Positions 1 through 10,814 are shown, numbered from the stretch's first letter. The stretch is 64,000 nt of DNA from Diaporthe sp. PMI_573 (GCA_021399435.1 JAJTUP010000065.1:1-64000), one strand, 5' to 3'. The notes: generated from the letters alone by a model not told the origin. Program-made: numbers and translations.

Positions 1-436
1 TCGAGGAGCCAGACGTCGCCGCCAACGTAAACGGAGTCGCCAAGCCGGGACCACTCTCCCCTACCTCCGTGATTTGGTGCTGACGGAGCAGGTGCCTCGC
101 GGCATGAGACGTCCCGGATGAGACGTATAGAGCTGTCGAATGACTCTTCTTCACATGACAGATCCTGCAAAGCCAGTAACGTACCCGTGATGCTCCAAAT
201 TGGCGCCATGTCGGTATATCCACGACTCTTTGATCTTGGTGCCGATGACCCGCCTGTGACGGGGCCTCTTTTTGGCGCCCATAAGTCGTTTGCTACCGTG
301 CCAGATATTCTCCCAATCGATTTCAAATTCGCATGGTGATGCATGTGTCTCGTCAGTTGTAGCCGAGCATGAGGCGTGCGTGCCTTCAAAACCGTCATCA
401 GCCGGGATGGGAGGTGGGCGAGAGCAAGGTTCCGAT
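1..436. other. No recognised gene
   Basis: Only short open frames occur here. A frame open from base 2 to a TGA at about base 91 could be the tail of a gene entering from the left, but nothing identifies it. Confidence 0.3.
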
Positions 437-575
437 CAATGCCACACAACATCACATAGCACGTGCATTGAGTTGATGTTGACATGACGTCCAAACCTCG
501 CGTGATGTTGATCAACATGCCCGTAGTGTGATGTGTATATGTACAATGTTGATTTCGTTGACATCACCCCGGTCG
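437..575. repeat. Left iterated subterminal motif of hAT-1
   Basis: Copies of GTTGATGTTGA, the palindrome ATGTTGATCAACAT and GTGATGTGTAT are clustered here. The same words recur beyond the other end of the adjacent hAT gene (about 3296-3430). hAT transposases are known to bind short iterated subterminal motifs, so these are probably the element's ends. The exact terminal inverted repeat and 8-bp target duplication could not be fixed by eye. Confidence 0.5.
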
Positions 576-579
576 TCGC

Positions 580-3148
580 CTAATCCCCATCCTCAATTTC
601 CGTTTCATCAATTGTAAACCCCATAGCGACATCTCCAAACCCCCCTGTAGCGAACTCCTCAGCCTCTTCGTCACTCTCCACGGCTGTGGGACCGCTTAAC
701 CATGCTGTGGCCTTCGTCTTCATAGTCTCGTCGTCACCACAACTCTGCAGAGTCACCAGTTCCTCCTCCTCGTGAATCGACAGCAGTAAGGGGTCGATGT
801 GTTGGACCAGGCCGGCACGATACCATGATCGAAGTACTTGACACATGCTGACGATTTGTGCATCGAGAAGTGTCCTATGTGGCGAGACCATTCTGCCTGA
901 TGCCGAGAATAGCCTCTCACACTCTGCCGACATGGCCTGAACGGTGAGAAAATCAAGAGCCATCCGAGACAGGCGGGGATATTTGCGCCGCCTCTCGTGC
1001 CAATATGCAACAGGATCTCGGGTCTCGATATGCTCACTGTCGTTAGCACACCAAGACTCATATTCGTCGCCGGAAATTCGCCGAGTCTGCTGCTGGGGCT
1101 GCTTTCGACGGTCGTTATGGTCGAACGGGTCGAAAAACTTGCGCCTTTTCGGAGCAGGCCCTTCCTCGTCATCACAATCATCAGGCACAGCGACATGCGA
1201 ATAGTCTCTCCGCCAAACTGTCTTCACCATGATCTTCGCCGTTGAAATCCACGCCGGGGTCTGGTCCCATTGCTGCTCAAACCATGCCCAGCCATATGAA
1301 GGATGCAGCGCCATAGCCGTGTAGTAGACAGGGGTTTCGTCGAGTTCTTATGTGGTCAGCTCTGGCCATATAGCCAGAAAGAAAGATAAACTTACTATGG
1401 TAGTACTCGTCCATCTTCTGCCATGCTAAGTTGATACCAATCCTGAATTGCTCCGGATCAGGGAAGCCCTCAGCTTCGGCCTTGAACTTTTCAAGCTTGG
1501 CCATAAGCCTCTCAAACCCTAAGAGGACATCCCATATGTTGCCATAAGAGCCAACAAATCCATGCTTACGCTTTCGGACTTGGCCATCACCCTCCAGAGT
1601 TTTCACCACCGTTTCAAACTCTGTTAAGATCTCCTCGAGCCGCTGGAGCACATCCCAGTCATTTTGAGACAGCTGTGATTCATCTCTGATGATGTGAGGT
1701 ACCTTAACACCCTTCCTGACTTGCTTGGTGCGTTTGCCCCTGTTCTCATCCTCCCACTCCTGCTTGAATTTGAGAACAGTGAGCTCGAGGTGTCGTCGAA
1801 GTTTGAGCGCTCGACGGATCATGTAGAGCTGCGAGAGCCAGCGCGTGTCGTTGTCTCGAATGACTTGGAGTGGCTTTCTAGCTCGTAACTTGGCACTTGA
1901 TGCCTTTTTGATATCATCGGCTTGGATGTCTCGAAGTAGATAGGATAAGCGCTGCGCACGATAAATATCATGAACAATATTATGCAGCTTGCCTAAAACA
2001 TCTTAGCGAAGGAACCCAAGATTCAGGGCAACTGACACACCAACTGGCCCTTTCTTCAGCCACGTTGCCCATTCGGCATCAGATACGACACCGGCACCAC
2101 TGAATGGGTCATCCAGCTCGAGAGCATCCGCACACTTGCCGAAAAGAAGGGCTTTAGCAGCAAGATTGAGGGTATGGCCAAAGCAGCGCACGCGTCGGCG
2201 CTTGCCATCAAACCCGAGGAGTCCACCGAGCGTGTCCATTGCTGTATCGTTATTGGCAGCGTTGTCGAGGGTTGTGTACCCTACTTTGTCTCGAATGCCA
2301 AAGAGATCGATGACTGTGGATACTTCTGCCGCAATGTTCTCGCCTGTATGCCGTTTCGATATCTCAGGTAGACCGAGGACAATTTTCAAGGGACGATTCT
2401 GCTCATCTCTGAAGAAACACGCAATTCCACACAGACTCTGTCGATTTCGAGCAGTCCAGCCATCAAAAGAGAGATGCACCAGGCCCGGGCAATGACGCAG
2501 AACTCCAATAATGGTATCTCGGTGTTTGTAGTACTCGGCAATGATCTTATTTCGAATGGAATCTCCAGTTACATGGGCCTTGCGTAACGCAACGGATGGA
2601 TTCAAGTATTCGAAGACGGCGCGTAACTCCGGGTCCTCGGCATCAGTGAAGGGCCTATTAGTATTGACAACCCACTGAACAACCAGCTGCTGGAAGTGGT
2701 CTCGGTCAAATCCTTTGATGAAGGAATTGGCAATAGCTTGCTCACGGGGTTTGGCTGCGTCCAGGCCGAAGTGTTGGCTAATCGACTTGTGTCTCCCACC
2801 GCGCCCATCCCTCTCTGCCATCAACTCTGCCCTCCGCTCTGCCGCCGACTTGGTCTTCTCTCCCACTGGCGCGCAGATGTGGTGAATCAGATAAACGTGT
2901 TCCATGGCATTTTGAATACCGACGGACGTGATGGAAGTCGGCTTGGGGCGATTCTGCTTGATACAAGGTCGGCACACCCATCGACGTTCGGTCACGTTCT
3001 GGATATCGTAACCAAAGCGCCAAATCCATGATCGTGTTTCTTTGGTGCGCTCAGACAAGGTATAGCCTTTAAAATGGGTAAAGAGTCGGTTTTCATATGC
3101 AGTCTCAGGTGTCGACTCCACCAAGGGTAGGGGGTCTGCTCCGGACAT
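580..3148 (-). CDS. hAT-1 transposase, apparently intact, two introns
   Basis: Cut-and-paste transposase of the hAT superfamily, acting in the nucleus. Exons on the minus strand are 3148-2041, 1992-1396 and 1346-580. Introns 1993-2040 and 1347-1395 have GT..AG ends (the second begins GTAAGT). The spliced length is 2,472 nt, giving 823 aa with no stop or frameshift. Visible parts: a BED-like Cys/His N-terminal segment (RFGYDI, CRPC, then spaced His), the core strings HLSFDGWTARNR, TLDNAANNDT and CFGHTLNLAAKALL, then DNDTRWLSQLYM. The C-terminal hAT dimerisation segment is SAECERLFSASGRMV followed by an acidic tail. Met at 3148 is preferred; an in-frame Met at 3208 would add 20 residues. The same splice sites and core strings recur in hAT-3 and hAT-4 of this window. 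This is the only hAT here with an unbroken reading frame, so it could supply transposase to its relatives (inference). Confidence 0.88.
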
Positions 3149-3295
3149 GTTGGACGCGTTTGTCCTTCCAAAAACGCGGTTGGGTGGAGAATTTCGGTAG
3201 GTAAACACCCCAAATTAGGTACTGGACAGGGGTTTTCCGGGAGGGAGGGGTTCTGCCGCCCCTGGGTAATGCCCCACCTAGTACTAGCACGGGCC

Positions 3296-3430
3296 ATATC
3301 AACATGATCAACATCGTGTACACGGAGATAAAGGGGTGTGAAGTGATGTTGATGTGTATCAACATTCCCATTTTCGATGTGATGTGTATGTTGACAAGAT
3401 GTTGATCAACATGTGTAATACACATGTGGA
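3296..3430. repeat. Right iterated subterminal motif of hAT-1
   Basis: Dense copies of GATGTTGAT, GTGATGTGTAT and the palindrome TGTTGATCAACA lie upstream of the hAT-1 start codon. They match the words at 437-575 and probably mark the right end of the element. Confidence 0.5.
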
Positions 3431-3448
3431 AAATGTGAAGTTGATCGG

Positions 3449-3740
3449 AGCCTTGGCTGAGTGTGAGAGGCTATTTTCGGCCGCTGGGCGCATGGTTGCC
3501 CCCATTTGGAGTTAACTGGAAGCCACAATGATTGGGATGGCTTAGTGTCTCCGATCTTGGCTGTGTTCTGGACTAGTTGACGAGCTTGAGAGCTTCTTGC
3601 TCGTCAAGCCTTAAATCTCCAGGGGCAAGGACACAAGCTATAGTGAAGAAGAGGAGGCATGGTTAGCTGCAGAACGAGAGCACGAGAGTGACGAGACGGC
3701 CTGTGGGGAGAACGAGAAAGGACTGATCATATATTGATTG
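3449..3740 (+). pseudogene. Relic of an older hAT C-terminus
   Basis: In one frame the sequence reads ALAECERLFSAAGRMVAP, the conserved hAT dimerisation motif. Stop codons follow, then an acidic tail with EEEEAWLAAERE. It runs opposite to hAT-1 and starts right at the end of the hAT-1 terminal motif cluster. hAT-1 may therefore have inserted in or beside this older element. Several stops make it a fossil. Confidence 0.65.
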
Positions 3741-3749
3741 TCAGACGTT

Positions 3750-3905
3750 TGTTCCACCGGATGTCAATTCCACCCACTTCAACTCCACAGGGAGCTTCGG
3801 TTGATCAACTCCACACAGGTGATGCGGTGGGACGTCCACTCAATTCAATATGCCCTCGATAGTGGATTGAATTGAGTTGATCGCCACCTTGTTGACCTAG
3901 ATATC
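3750..3905. repeat. Orphan iterated motif cluster (CAACTCCAC / GAATTGAGTTGATC)
   Basis: Short words ending in AACTCCAC, and CAATTCAAT/GATTGAATTGAGTTGATC, recur in direct and inverted orientation. Position just after the hAT relic suggests these are its terminal motifs. Confidence 0.4.
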
Positions 3906-4689
3906 GTACCAAAACAGTTCTATTCATATAAAGGCAAAAGCCTCGCGTTGTAAATAGGCCATACATACTCATGAATGCAGGTTAAGCGTTGGTCTTGTCG
4001 TCGTGATATTAAGATTGTCACTGCTCTTCTATCGACGTGATACTACTAGATGGAAGTGCTGACGCTGACAAGATGATCTAAGGATTTGGGTTTATGTACC
4101 CTGAGACAGCTGCTAGCTCCAGGTCAGCTGGATTTCCGCCATTGGAATTGTGGCCACGACATCTTCTCAGCAGTTCAAAGTGTAGATGTAATTATGACGT
4201 TACCTCAGGCACTCAGACCCACACACTAGCCGAATAGACGCAAGCGCTAAGCGCACGTGATTCTGTGTGTGGGCCTGAGAGATTTTTGGCACAATTTGGT
4301 GGCCCACCCCTTAGGATACATACATTTTGTATGTATCCTTAGCTGTAAATTATATATCCCCATCTGTTACGCCAGACCGATTTCATCAAGAGAATTACAA
4401 CGCCTCATATTACCTTTAATGCAACAGAAAACATCAAAATAGCTGTGTGCGAAAGATCTATAACGTCTCAGCTACCGATTGAATTGAGTGTCATTTGGAT
4501 ATGATGCTTCATTGTTGAGATATCGCGGTTGATGCTGCGCGTGCTGCGCAACTTGCTCCTGGTAGTCGACGTGTGGTTACTTCCACGGACATCGTCTCGC
4601 GATTATATGTACGATTCCCTAGACGCATTTTAACTCTCTGGCAAGCTCCGACTGATGATTCCATCCGGCCAGGTTGCGTCTAGGTCAAA
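3906..4689. other. Intergenic, no gene seen
   Basis: AT-rich sequence without a supported reading frame. It contains the short perfect palindrome listed separately. Confidence 0.5.
4313..4339. repeat. Perfect 12-bp hairpin, 3-nt loop
   Basis: AGGATACATACA, TTT, then TGTATGTATCCT. It could be a terminator-like or cruciform sequence; no gene is attached. Confidence 0.6.
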
Positions 4690-5247
4690 TTGCCACCTCG
4701 GCCATGGATAGGACGCAATTGGCATCGAGGATTGAAAGTATAGTAGGGTTTAGGCCGCGACCCGGACAAGTAGAGGCGGTATACAAGCTCGTGGTGGATC
4801 AGCAAGACCCTAATCCTGATTGCGCCTACTGGCTGGGGCAAGAGTGTCGTCTTTCAGGCAGTTCCAGCTCTAAGCGGTGGAATTTGCATCATGATTATGC
4901 CGCTGACCCTCCTAGAAGAAGACCAGGTCAGTCTACCTATTCTTGATAGCTATTGGGATAGCTTACCAGACATGTTCTATGCAGGCCAGATCAATATCTA
5001 AGATTCCAGGTTGCAATCCATGCATTCTCAACGCAACCACGAACTCGCCAGCATTGCTTGAAGACATCAGGAATACTACTTACACTCATGGTGAGCGCGA
5101 GCTTTGAAGAACTGGAAACTACATGCTGATTCTGCAGTTCTTCTTGGTCCAGAGCTTGCGTTATCTGAAGCCTTCAGGAGCAAGGTGCTTAGAGACCCGT
5201 TGTTTTAAGAAAAGCTGGCTCTTATTGCCATAGATGAAGCTCATGTT
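4690..5247 (+). pseudogene. RecQ-like DNA helicase relic, truncated at the DEAH box
   Basis: Reading across frames gives, in order: a Q-motif-like GFRPRPGQVEAVYKLV; a Walker A string LIAPTGWGKSVVFQA after a frameshift near 4812; GGICIMIMPLTLLEEDQ; a further helicase segment; and LALIAIDEAHV (motif II, DEAH). Two introns look preserved, one beginning GTCAGT after EEDQ (about 4926-4984) and one GTGAGC..GCAG (about 5090-5138). There is a TAA where a Gln codon is likely, consistent with C-to-T change. Coding stops at the DEAH box, where hAT-2 sequence begins. Fungal RecQ-like helicases of this kind include telomere-linked helicases, but membership of that group is inference. Confidence 0.6.
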
Positions 5248-6044
5248 GGAAGCAGACTGCGCTGGAGACGAGCTCTCTTCAGAGGACTGGACCATCTTGG
5301 AGAAGATCAAGTCCTTCTTAGAGAAGCTGAAGATGACGACTAAGGCTCTCGAATCATCGTTTGCAACACTCGACAATGTCCTCCTGGCTATGGACTTCGT
5401 ATTGGCACAATTCGAAGCCGGCAAGGAGGCAAATGTCGACGATCCGGTGATGGCGCCGATGTATAACTCGGGCTGGGCGAAGATGGACAAGTATTACCGC
5501 CTTACTGATGAATCACCTGCCTACGTTGCAGCTATCGTGCTCCACCCTTCGCATAAATGGCACTACATCCAGGAGAACTGGAAAAAAGGAGTGGGCTGAG
5601 TCGTCGAAGGAGTTGCTTGAGGCGCTGTGGAACGAATATAAGCCTGTGGAATCACCTCTTCCACTCTGCGAGGTCCCATCGGCGACCACGAACGAGTTCT
5701 TGAATTGGCGGAACAAGCACCTGCAGCCGTCACTCATCACGGACGAATACGAGCGTTATTGCAAGTCTGAACGGGTTTATGGTTTTACGAGCGCCCTTGC
5801 ATGGTGGCTAGAGGAGACGCAGCAGAAAAACTACCCGAGCCTGAGCAAGATGGCCGTGGATATATTGTCAATTCCTGCAATGTCTGCGGAGCCCGAACGA
5901 CTCTTCTCTGGGGCAAAGATAACGATTACAGACCGTCGAAATCGACTTGGGAGTGATGTGATTGAAGCATTGGAGTGCCTGAAGTCATGGTTTGGGATAC
6001 GAGATTTTCAAGGTGACGAGATTTTCGCTGAGGCAGATGAATGA
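5234..6044 (+). pseudogene. hAT-2 transposase, 5'-truncated and frameshifted
   Basis: C-terminal half of a hAT transposase. The first frame (to 5599) has the coiled middle segment ending in VLHPSHKWHYIQENWKK. A one-base shift in the A-run at about 5582-5589 moves the rest into another frame. That frame carries the tail region, ending with the dimerisation motif SIPAMSAEPERLFSGAK and LECLKSWF. The N-terminal BED finger and the catalytic core are missing. The element directly abuts the helicase relic. Confidence 0.82.
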
Positions 6045-6049
6045 TGAGG

Positions 6050-6240
6050 TCCAGGTAGAATATATTGGATGTATTGTCACACTGCCAATATATTGGGTTC
6101 TTGGCAATACAATACAATATGGGTCATGTTCATATTGGGTAATACAATATCGCCTCTTGACAATACGATATTATTGCGAGGGGGTCCATATTGCCAATAT
6201 ACGTATTGTTTATATTATTAGCAACACTGGACCTAAGCAG
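6050..6240. repeat. hAT-2 iterated terminal motif (CAATACAATAT / CCAATAT)
   Basis: About ten overlapping copies of AATACAATA, CCAATAT and their complements follow directly after the hAT-2 stop codon. Their sequence is unrelated to the terminal motifs of hAT-1. Confidence 0.55.
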
Positions 6241-6689
6241 TAAGAAAGTGCTTTGGAGCACAAAGTAATATCTACAAATGGCTAACAGATTGGTTAAACT
6301 AGTATCTCTGTGAGAGACTAACGCGAGGGGAAAGAGTTATATCTTGTCTGGCGCTATGTTTATATATATGTATGTGCTGCGATGCTCCCGTACAGTAGTT
6401 GCTTATAATATCTAAAGTATTTATGAGCTAGCTATTGATAGCTTTAATTGTAAGCCACCGACTTGGGTGTTGAGAGATAGTTTGTAGCGGCCAATATATA
6501 TGCAAGATAGAAAGCCAGGAAGATCACGTTGGAGATGATTAAAGGGTAATTTCGGTGCTTTCTTGAGGGAGCGAGTTGCACTTATCAAAACTACTGACTT
6601 GATAGGGACTCCTTGATAGTTGGCTCGAGTGCTGTCTAGGTGTTAAAAGCAGGCAGGATACGCATCTAACATTTGTGCTATGGGAGAAG
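6241..6689. other. Intergenic, AT-rich
   Basis: No reading frame is supported. It would hold the 3' untranslated region of the HET gene. Confidence 0.5.
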
Positions 6690-8339
6690 CTAATCGAGAT
6701 AATCAACGTATATCTTCACTTGTTGCATCTCGTTTTGGCAGATGGAAGAGTCCAAAACTGCCGAGAAGGCGTACGTAAATTGGACATTCTCACCAATCCC
6801 CTTAAATTTCGCATGCCGCTGGACGGGGATACCAAATTTCTCCGATTCCTCTAGTATCCAAGGGGTCTCGTCATCGACCTCTCTTTCCAAATACCAGTAG
6901 AACTGAGATAGCAAGGCCGAGTCGCAATCAGATAAATCCACAATCGTACTAATCAGGAAGGGTCGTTTCCTATTCCAACCGACACAGATGAAGAGAAGAG
7001 ACACAGATACCATTTCCCCACAAAGCTCCATTTGACCTTGGAACTCCAAAACAGCCCAGCCATCGTGGATACTGCCGGTGCTAAAGAAAACTCCGCACTG
7101 GCTGTCGAAATGGCTAGCAGGATGGGCATTAAAGGATTTTAAACCCATAGGCGCAATAATTTGCAATGCACAGCTGCGGCCTGCAATAATTGGATCCGTT
7201 TCTTGCTGGACTATCGGGCTAGGGAGTTGGACTGCAATCTCAGGGAGGCTAGATAGAATATAGATAGTTCGTGGGGATGTGCGATAATGATACCCCGGCC
7301 TCAGAGCTGCAAGCGACGAAGGTTGATATCGAACAAATGTGCTGGCCCCACAGATCCTCAAAAGGATCGCGAGGCTTGAATTATGTTGATCATCGATACA
7401 GCAGTCAAGATCCAGAACATATTGCCAACCTTGGCAATCTGTTAACGGTAAGGCGACGAGGCGAACCTCAAGTCTGACTCCTTTGTTTGTGACGGAGAAA
7501 TCCCCATGAAAGCGTGGCTGTTTGTTCCTAGTAATACTGCCGCAGTGGGTAAAGTCCCTGGGAGACTCTGCGAGTATGCCGGAGTGTGTAGAGGCCGTGA
7601 TTTGACACGCGATAGTTTTCCAAGCAAAAATGCTCAAGTCGCAGGTCCGCCTGATGATTTCTTCCTGGAGACGCGTGAAAGCCCTGGAGCCTTCTCCGTA
7701 TAAAAGTGGCATATTGATATCAAATATGCCGAGCAAGCAGTAAGCGGCATCTTCGGGTCTTGTAGTCTGCCTGCTGGCAGCCCAGGACATTTTCGTTGCG
7801 GCCGGGAGGGACTGCAAGGAGGCAGAATGGCTCAGAATATGCGAGCTAATGCCAGTTGCTAGAGAAATCTCGGAAAGGAGATCTCTTTTTCTCCCCCTAG
7901 GTTTCCATGCTTGGTCGAAAAATTGGACTTCGTATGGCGCAATAAGCTCTTGCAGGGTCCACCCACGCGTAAACCACCTGCATTCCTTCAGTGCCACCGA
8001 TAGGTCTGCAGAGCCTCCTAGGTCTGATAAGTAAACGTAGCAGATGGTTGAACCCTTATACCATTGAAACATGGAATTAATGGCCTCCGATAGTTCAGCG
8101 CTGCTAGATTTGTCGATGCAGCAGGTGTCAATCCATATATAGGCAAAATCATCTCTGACCGCTAGGCTACAGGCCATCTTGATTTTTTTATAGCCCGTGC
8201 CATCGCTGACAAGACCATTTTTCATTCCCTCATATGAAGCTTCCGCCTCGTCCCAGGTATGAGACAGGATGCCGTATGGAGGGATGTTCGGCCCTAAGAA
8301 TTCTTCTACCTGCAAGGTTCGCGTGTTGACAAGTCGCAT
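6690..8339 (-). CDS. HET-domain (heterokaryon incompatibility) protein
   Basis: 549-aa protein read from the Met at 8339, which begins MRLVNTRTLQVEEF, the classic start of HET-domain proteins. The larger open frame upstream (to 8525) is not family-like. HET-domain blocks in order: YGILSHTW (about residues 22-29), the alpha/beta middle with FAYIWIDTCCID and INSMFQWYKGSTICYVYLSD, then ECRWFTRGWTLQELIAP. The central region ends with RPEDAAYCLLGIFDINMPLLYGEG. The C-terminal half is divergent, as usual. HET proteins trigger cell death or growth arrest on fusion of unlike fungal individuals; the partner is not identifiable here. No stop or intron interrupts the frame. It is the only complete host gene in the first 19 kb apart from small ORFs. 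Confidence 0.9.
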   Translation of the reverse strand: MRLVNTRTLQVEEFLGPNIPPYGILSHTWDEAEASYEGMKNGLVSDGTGYKKIKMACSLAVRDDFAYIWIDTCCIDKSSSAELSEAINSMFQWYKGSTICYVYLSDLGGSADLSVALKECRWFTRGWTLQELIAPYEVQFFDQAWKPRGRKRDLLSEISLATGISSHILSHSASLQSLPAATKMSWAASRQTTRPEDAAYCLLGIFDINMPLLYGEGSRAFTRLQEEIIRRTCDLSIFAWKTIACQITASTHSGILAESPRDFTHCGSITRNKQPRFHGDFSVTNKGVRLEVRLVALPLTDCQGWQYVLDLDCCIDDQHNSSLAILLRICGASTFVRYQPSSLAALRPGYHYRTSPRTIYILSSLPEIAVQLPSPIVQQETDPIIAGRSCALQIIAPMGLKSFNAHPASHFDSQCGVFFSTGSIHDGWAVLEFQGQMELCGEMVSVSLLFICVGWNRKRPFLISTIVDLSDCDSALLSQFYWYLEREVDDETPWILEESEKFGIPVQRHAKFKGIGENVQFTYAFSAVLDSSICQNEMQQVKIYVDYLD

Positions 8340-8816
8340 CGTCGGTACTAGGAAGAAATAGTGAAAACAAAATAGGCCGATGAGGCGTGGATATGGTTGA
8401 GAAGGGCAATGTATTTCGTTTCCATTTGCAGCATGACTCTCACGTTGGGCTCCTGTTTTTGTTCGTGTGACGACATTGGGCACCAAAGTGCAGCAATGAG
8501 CAGCAGCTGCAGATACCAACCACACTGTCAGCTTTGGGGTTATTCAATCCCATCACAGAGATCGGCATCTCATTGCCACGTAATATGATAAATCGTTCCC
8601 CTCTTCTAGCCTATCAGAAGGACGGAATTGAAACCCGACCAACCTTCCCCAACCCCCCCAATTCACACGCAGTCACCCCCTAAACGCCCTATCTTCAGAA
8701 GCTTTTTCTCAACAACCACATACGGTGTGGTACCTTTTTTTTTTTTTTGACGAATCTATTCAGAATCAATCGCTCTATCGCACGGTCTTCTTTTCTTTTC
8801 CCCAATCGCAAAAACA

Positions 8817-8957
8817 ATGGCGCCACGATCGCCGTATAAGCACCACGATACCCCGAAACGCGCGAAGTTGCGGGGTACCCTCGACTTCCTTAAAAGTCGC
8901 GATCTTCTCGGGCAAAAAAAGGGCCAGGTGACAACAGGCGTGCCTGTTAGTCCATAG
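8817..8957 (+). CDS. Possible N-terminal fragment of a transposase (46 aa)
   Basis: Short ORF from an ATG with good context (aacaATGG). It has a basic segment TPKRAKLRGTLDFLKSRDLL resembling the N-terminal helix-turn-helix of fungal Tc1/mariner or pogo transposases, then stops. No DDE domain follows. Chance resemblance is possible. Confidence 0.3.
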   Translation: MAPRSPYKHHDTPKRAKLRGTLDFLKSRDLLGQKKGQVTTGVPVSP

Positions 8958-9137
8958 GGAGTTGTACAACTTGAGAAACAGGTCACGAGGTAGATAGATA
9001 ATTAAGAATCTTATATTAATACACACACTCGATGAGCAAGTATGCCGAATGCAGCTGGACCAGGTGTTTCTCAGTCATCAAGCAGAGCTCTGAATGCTTC
9101 GGCCAACCTCAACGACAAATCAATGGCGCGTCAATCT

Positions 9138-9893
9138 TCACCATCGATACGCAGGGTGGAGAGCCAACGCCGCGTAATATATTGGTGTCTCGTCGAGAAT
9201 TGTGTAGTATTTGTTGAGCTTCTGCCACCCTAGGTTGATGTTGATCCTGAAGTGTTCGGGATCAGGATAATCCGCCGCGACTGCCTTGTACTCCTCCAGT
9301 TTTGCCATTAGGAATTCGAAGCCTTGGATGACATCCCAGATATTTCCGTACGAGCCGACCCACCCTCTCTTCCGTTTGCGTTGAATACCGTCTCCCTCAA
9401 GGGTTTTGACGGTGACCTCGTAGAATCCAAGAATCGTAGCGAGGTGTTCGAGGACGTCCCAGTCCTTGTCTGAAAGCTGGTTTTCGGATAGGCAAATTCG
9501 CGGTTGAACAGCCGACCTCCTCATCAGGCCCGTCTTTTTCGACCTATTTTCCTGCTCCCAAGCTTGTTTGTGTTTAAGAATCATCACATCGAGGTAAGGA
9601 CGGAGTTTTATCGCGCGGCGGATCATATAGAGCTGGGACAGCCATCTGGTATCGTTATCGACGACGATGTTCAGAGGCTTCCTCGCTCAAACTCTCGGAT
9701 CGATAGATTGGTCCATATCAGCCTGCTGAACACCTCGAAGAAGGTAACTCAGCACATCAGATCTGTCGATGTCAACAACGAGGTTGTGGAGCTTCCCGAC
9801 TGCCCCTCTCCTCCTCCAAAGATCGTGTTCAGTTTCAGATAACGCTGCTGCGCCGGAAAGCTGATTCTCAAAGGCCTCTGGATTTCGAGCCTT
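9138..9893 (-). pseudogene. hAT-3 transposase middle fragment
   Basis: Minus-strand segment closely related to hAT-1. It has VGKLHNLVVDIDRSD, then one in-frame TGA (at DPRV), then VDNDTRWLSQLYMIRR, the coiled region with VGSYGNIWDVIQGFEFLMAKL, and LALHPAYRW, where it stops. Both the N-terminal core and the C-terminal dimerisation domain are missing. No intron is seen at the position of the second hAT-1 intron: the frame reads straight through YYTILDETPIYYAALALHP. Confidence 0.82.
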
Positions 9894-10283
9894 ACATTAT
9901 GGATCGACAGGCTCGCTATTGATCCTATTTAGCCACTGAAGAGTCGGAACATATAAGGACACGATTATTACCACAGTAGATAGCTTTCATAGAACAGACT
10001 CTTTAGTCGTCAATCCAAGTATTCAGTCCAATACCTGGATAGCCTCACAGCTAGTGATTATACTTTGACAAACAATAGTGTCTTCGTATAACATACCCGC
10101 ACCAGATCCCGACCACCCTTGATTGCGACCACCCTCCTCACCCACAATATAACTATTCCCAACCTCAATTTCCCACCACAACGATGCAAGAACCATCTCC
10201 CGTTGGTGGCGTCTGCGGGGCTCAGGGTTAGGGCTCTTGTGACGACATGGGGGTTCCCTGACTGTTGCTGCCGTCACACTTTG

Positions 10284-10395
10284 GAGTACCCGCAGAAGCT
10301 GGTACTTTTGTTCGTAAGTTGGCTTCCGTCTCAGACATTTCTGAAAGATTGGATACCTTAAAGTAGATCGATGTAACTCTAAGTCCTCATCACAC
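10284..10395 (+). repeat. Dispersed repeat, copy A
   Basis: About 110 bp from AGTACCCG to AAGTCCTC, with a similar diverged copy at about 31228-31340. Shared blocks include GGTACTTTTG, TAGACATTTCT/CAGACATTTCT and GATGTAAC-TTAAGTCCTC. Confidence 0.5.
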
Positions 10396-10469
10396 TAAGA
10401 AAAATGAAACTATCGAGTTCTGAGAGGAAGCTACATATGCTCAAAACTGTGCCTTTCGGTACGAAAGGT

Positions 10470-10531
10470 CTTCTTAAGCTCTGGGATTCCACCCCCAAAT
10501 CTTCTTAAGCTCTGGGATTCCACCCCCAAAA
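10470..10531. repeat. Tandem duplication, 31-bp unit x2
   Basis: Two adjacent identical copies of a 31-bp unit beginning CTTCTTAAGCTCTGGGATTC. Confidence 0.9.
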
Positions 10532-10636
10532 TTTTCGCCCCCCCTTGCAAAATTACCGCTTTAAGCGATTACCCGATTAGGAACCGCAACTGCACCTCCT
10601 GTTGGTCCGGATTAACCCCATCCGGGTCCCTCTAAT

Positions 10637-10704
10637 GGTCCGAATCCTCCCACTCTCATTTGCCACATGTGGTCCTAATCCTCCCACTCTCATTTGGCAC
10701 ATGT
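10637..10704. repeat. Tandem duplication, 34-bp unit x2
   Basis: Two adjacent copies of a 34-bp unit with core AATCCTCCCACTCTCATTTG, differing at two positions. Confidence 0.9.
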
Positions 10705-10814
10705 GGATGAACCCTCTCCCCCCCCGATATCAAGTGCAAAGAAGCCTTCATTGGCTGGGATTTTTCTGTTCAGAATCACGTGGGATTCACGTGAGCTTCA
10801 ATTTATAATAAAAT

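Noticed and set aside
2..91. Open frame entering from the left edge
   Set aside because: Only 29 codons and no recognisable motif; cannot be supported as a gene end.
118..487. Overlapping plus-strand ORFs of 71-73 codons
   Set aside because: No domain, no intron signals, and sequence next to transposon end arrays.
6050..6240. AT-rich repeat as a replication origin or CRISPR-like array
   Set aside because: Irregular overlapping words without constant spacers; better explained as hAT end motifs.
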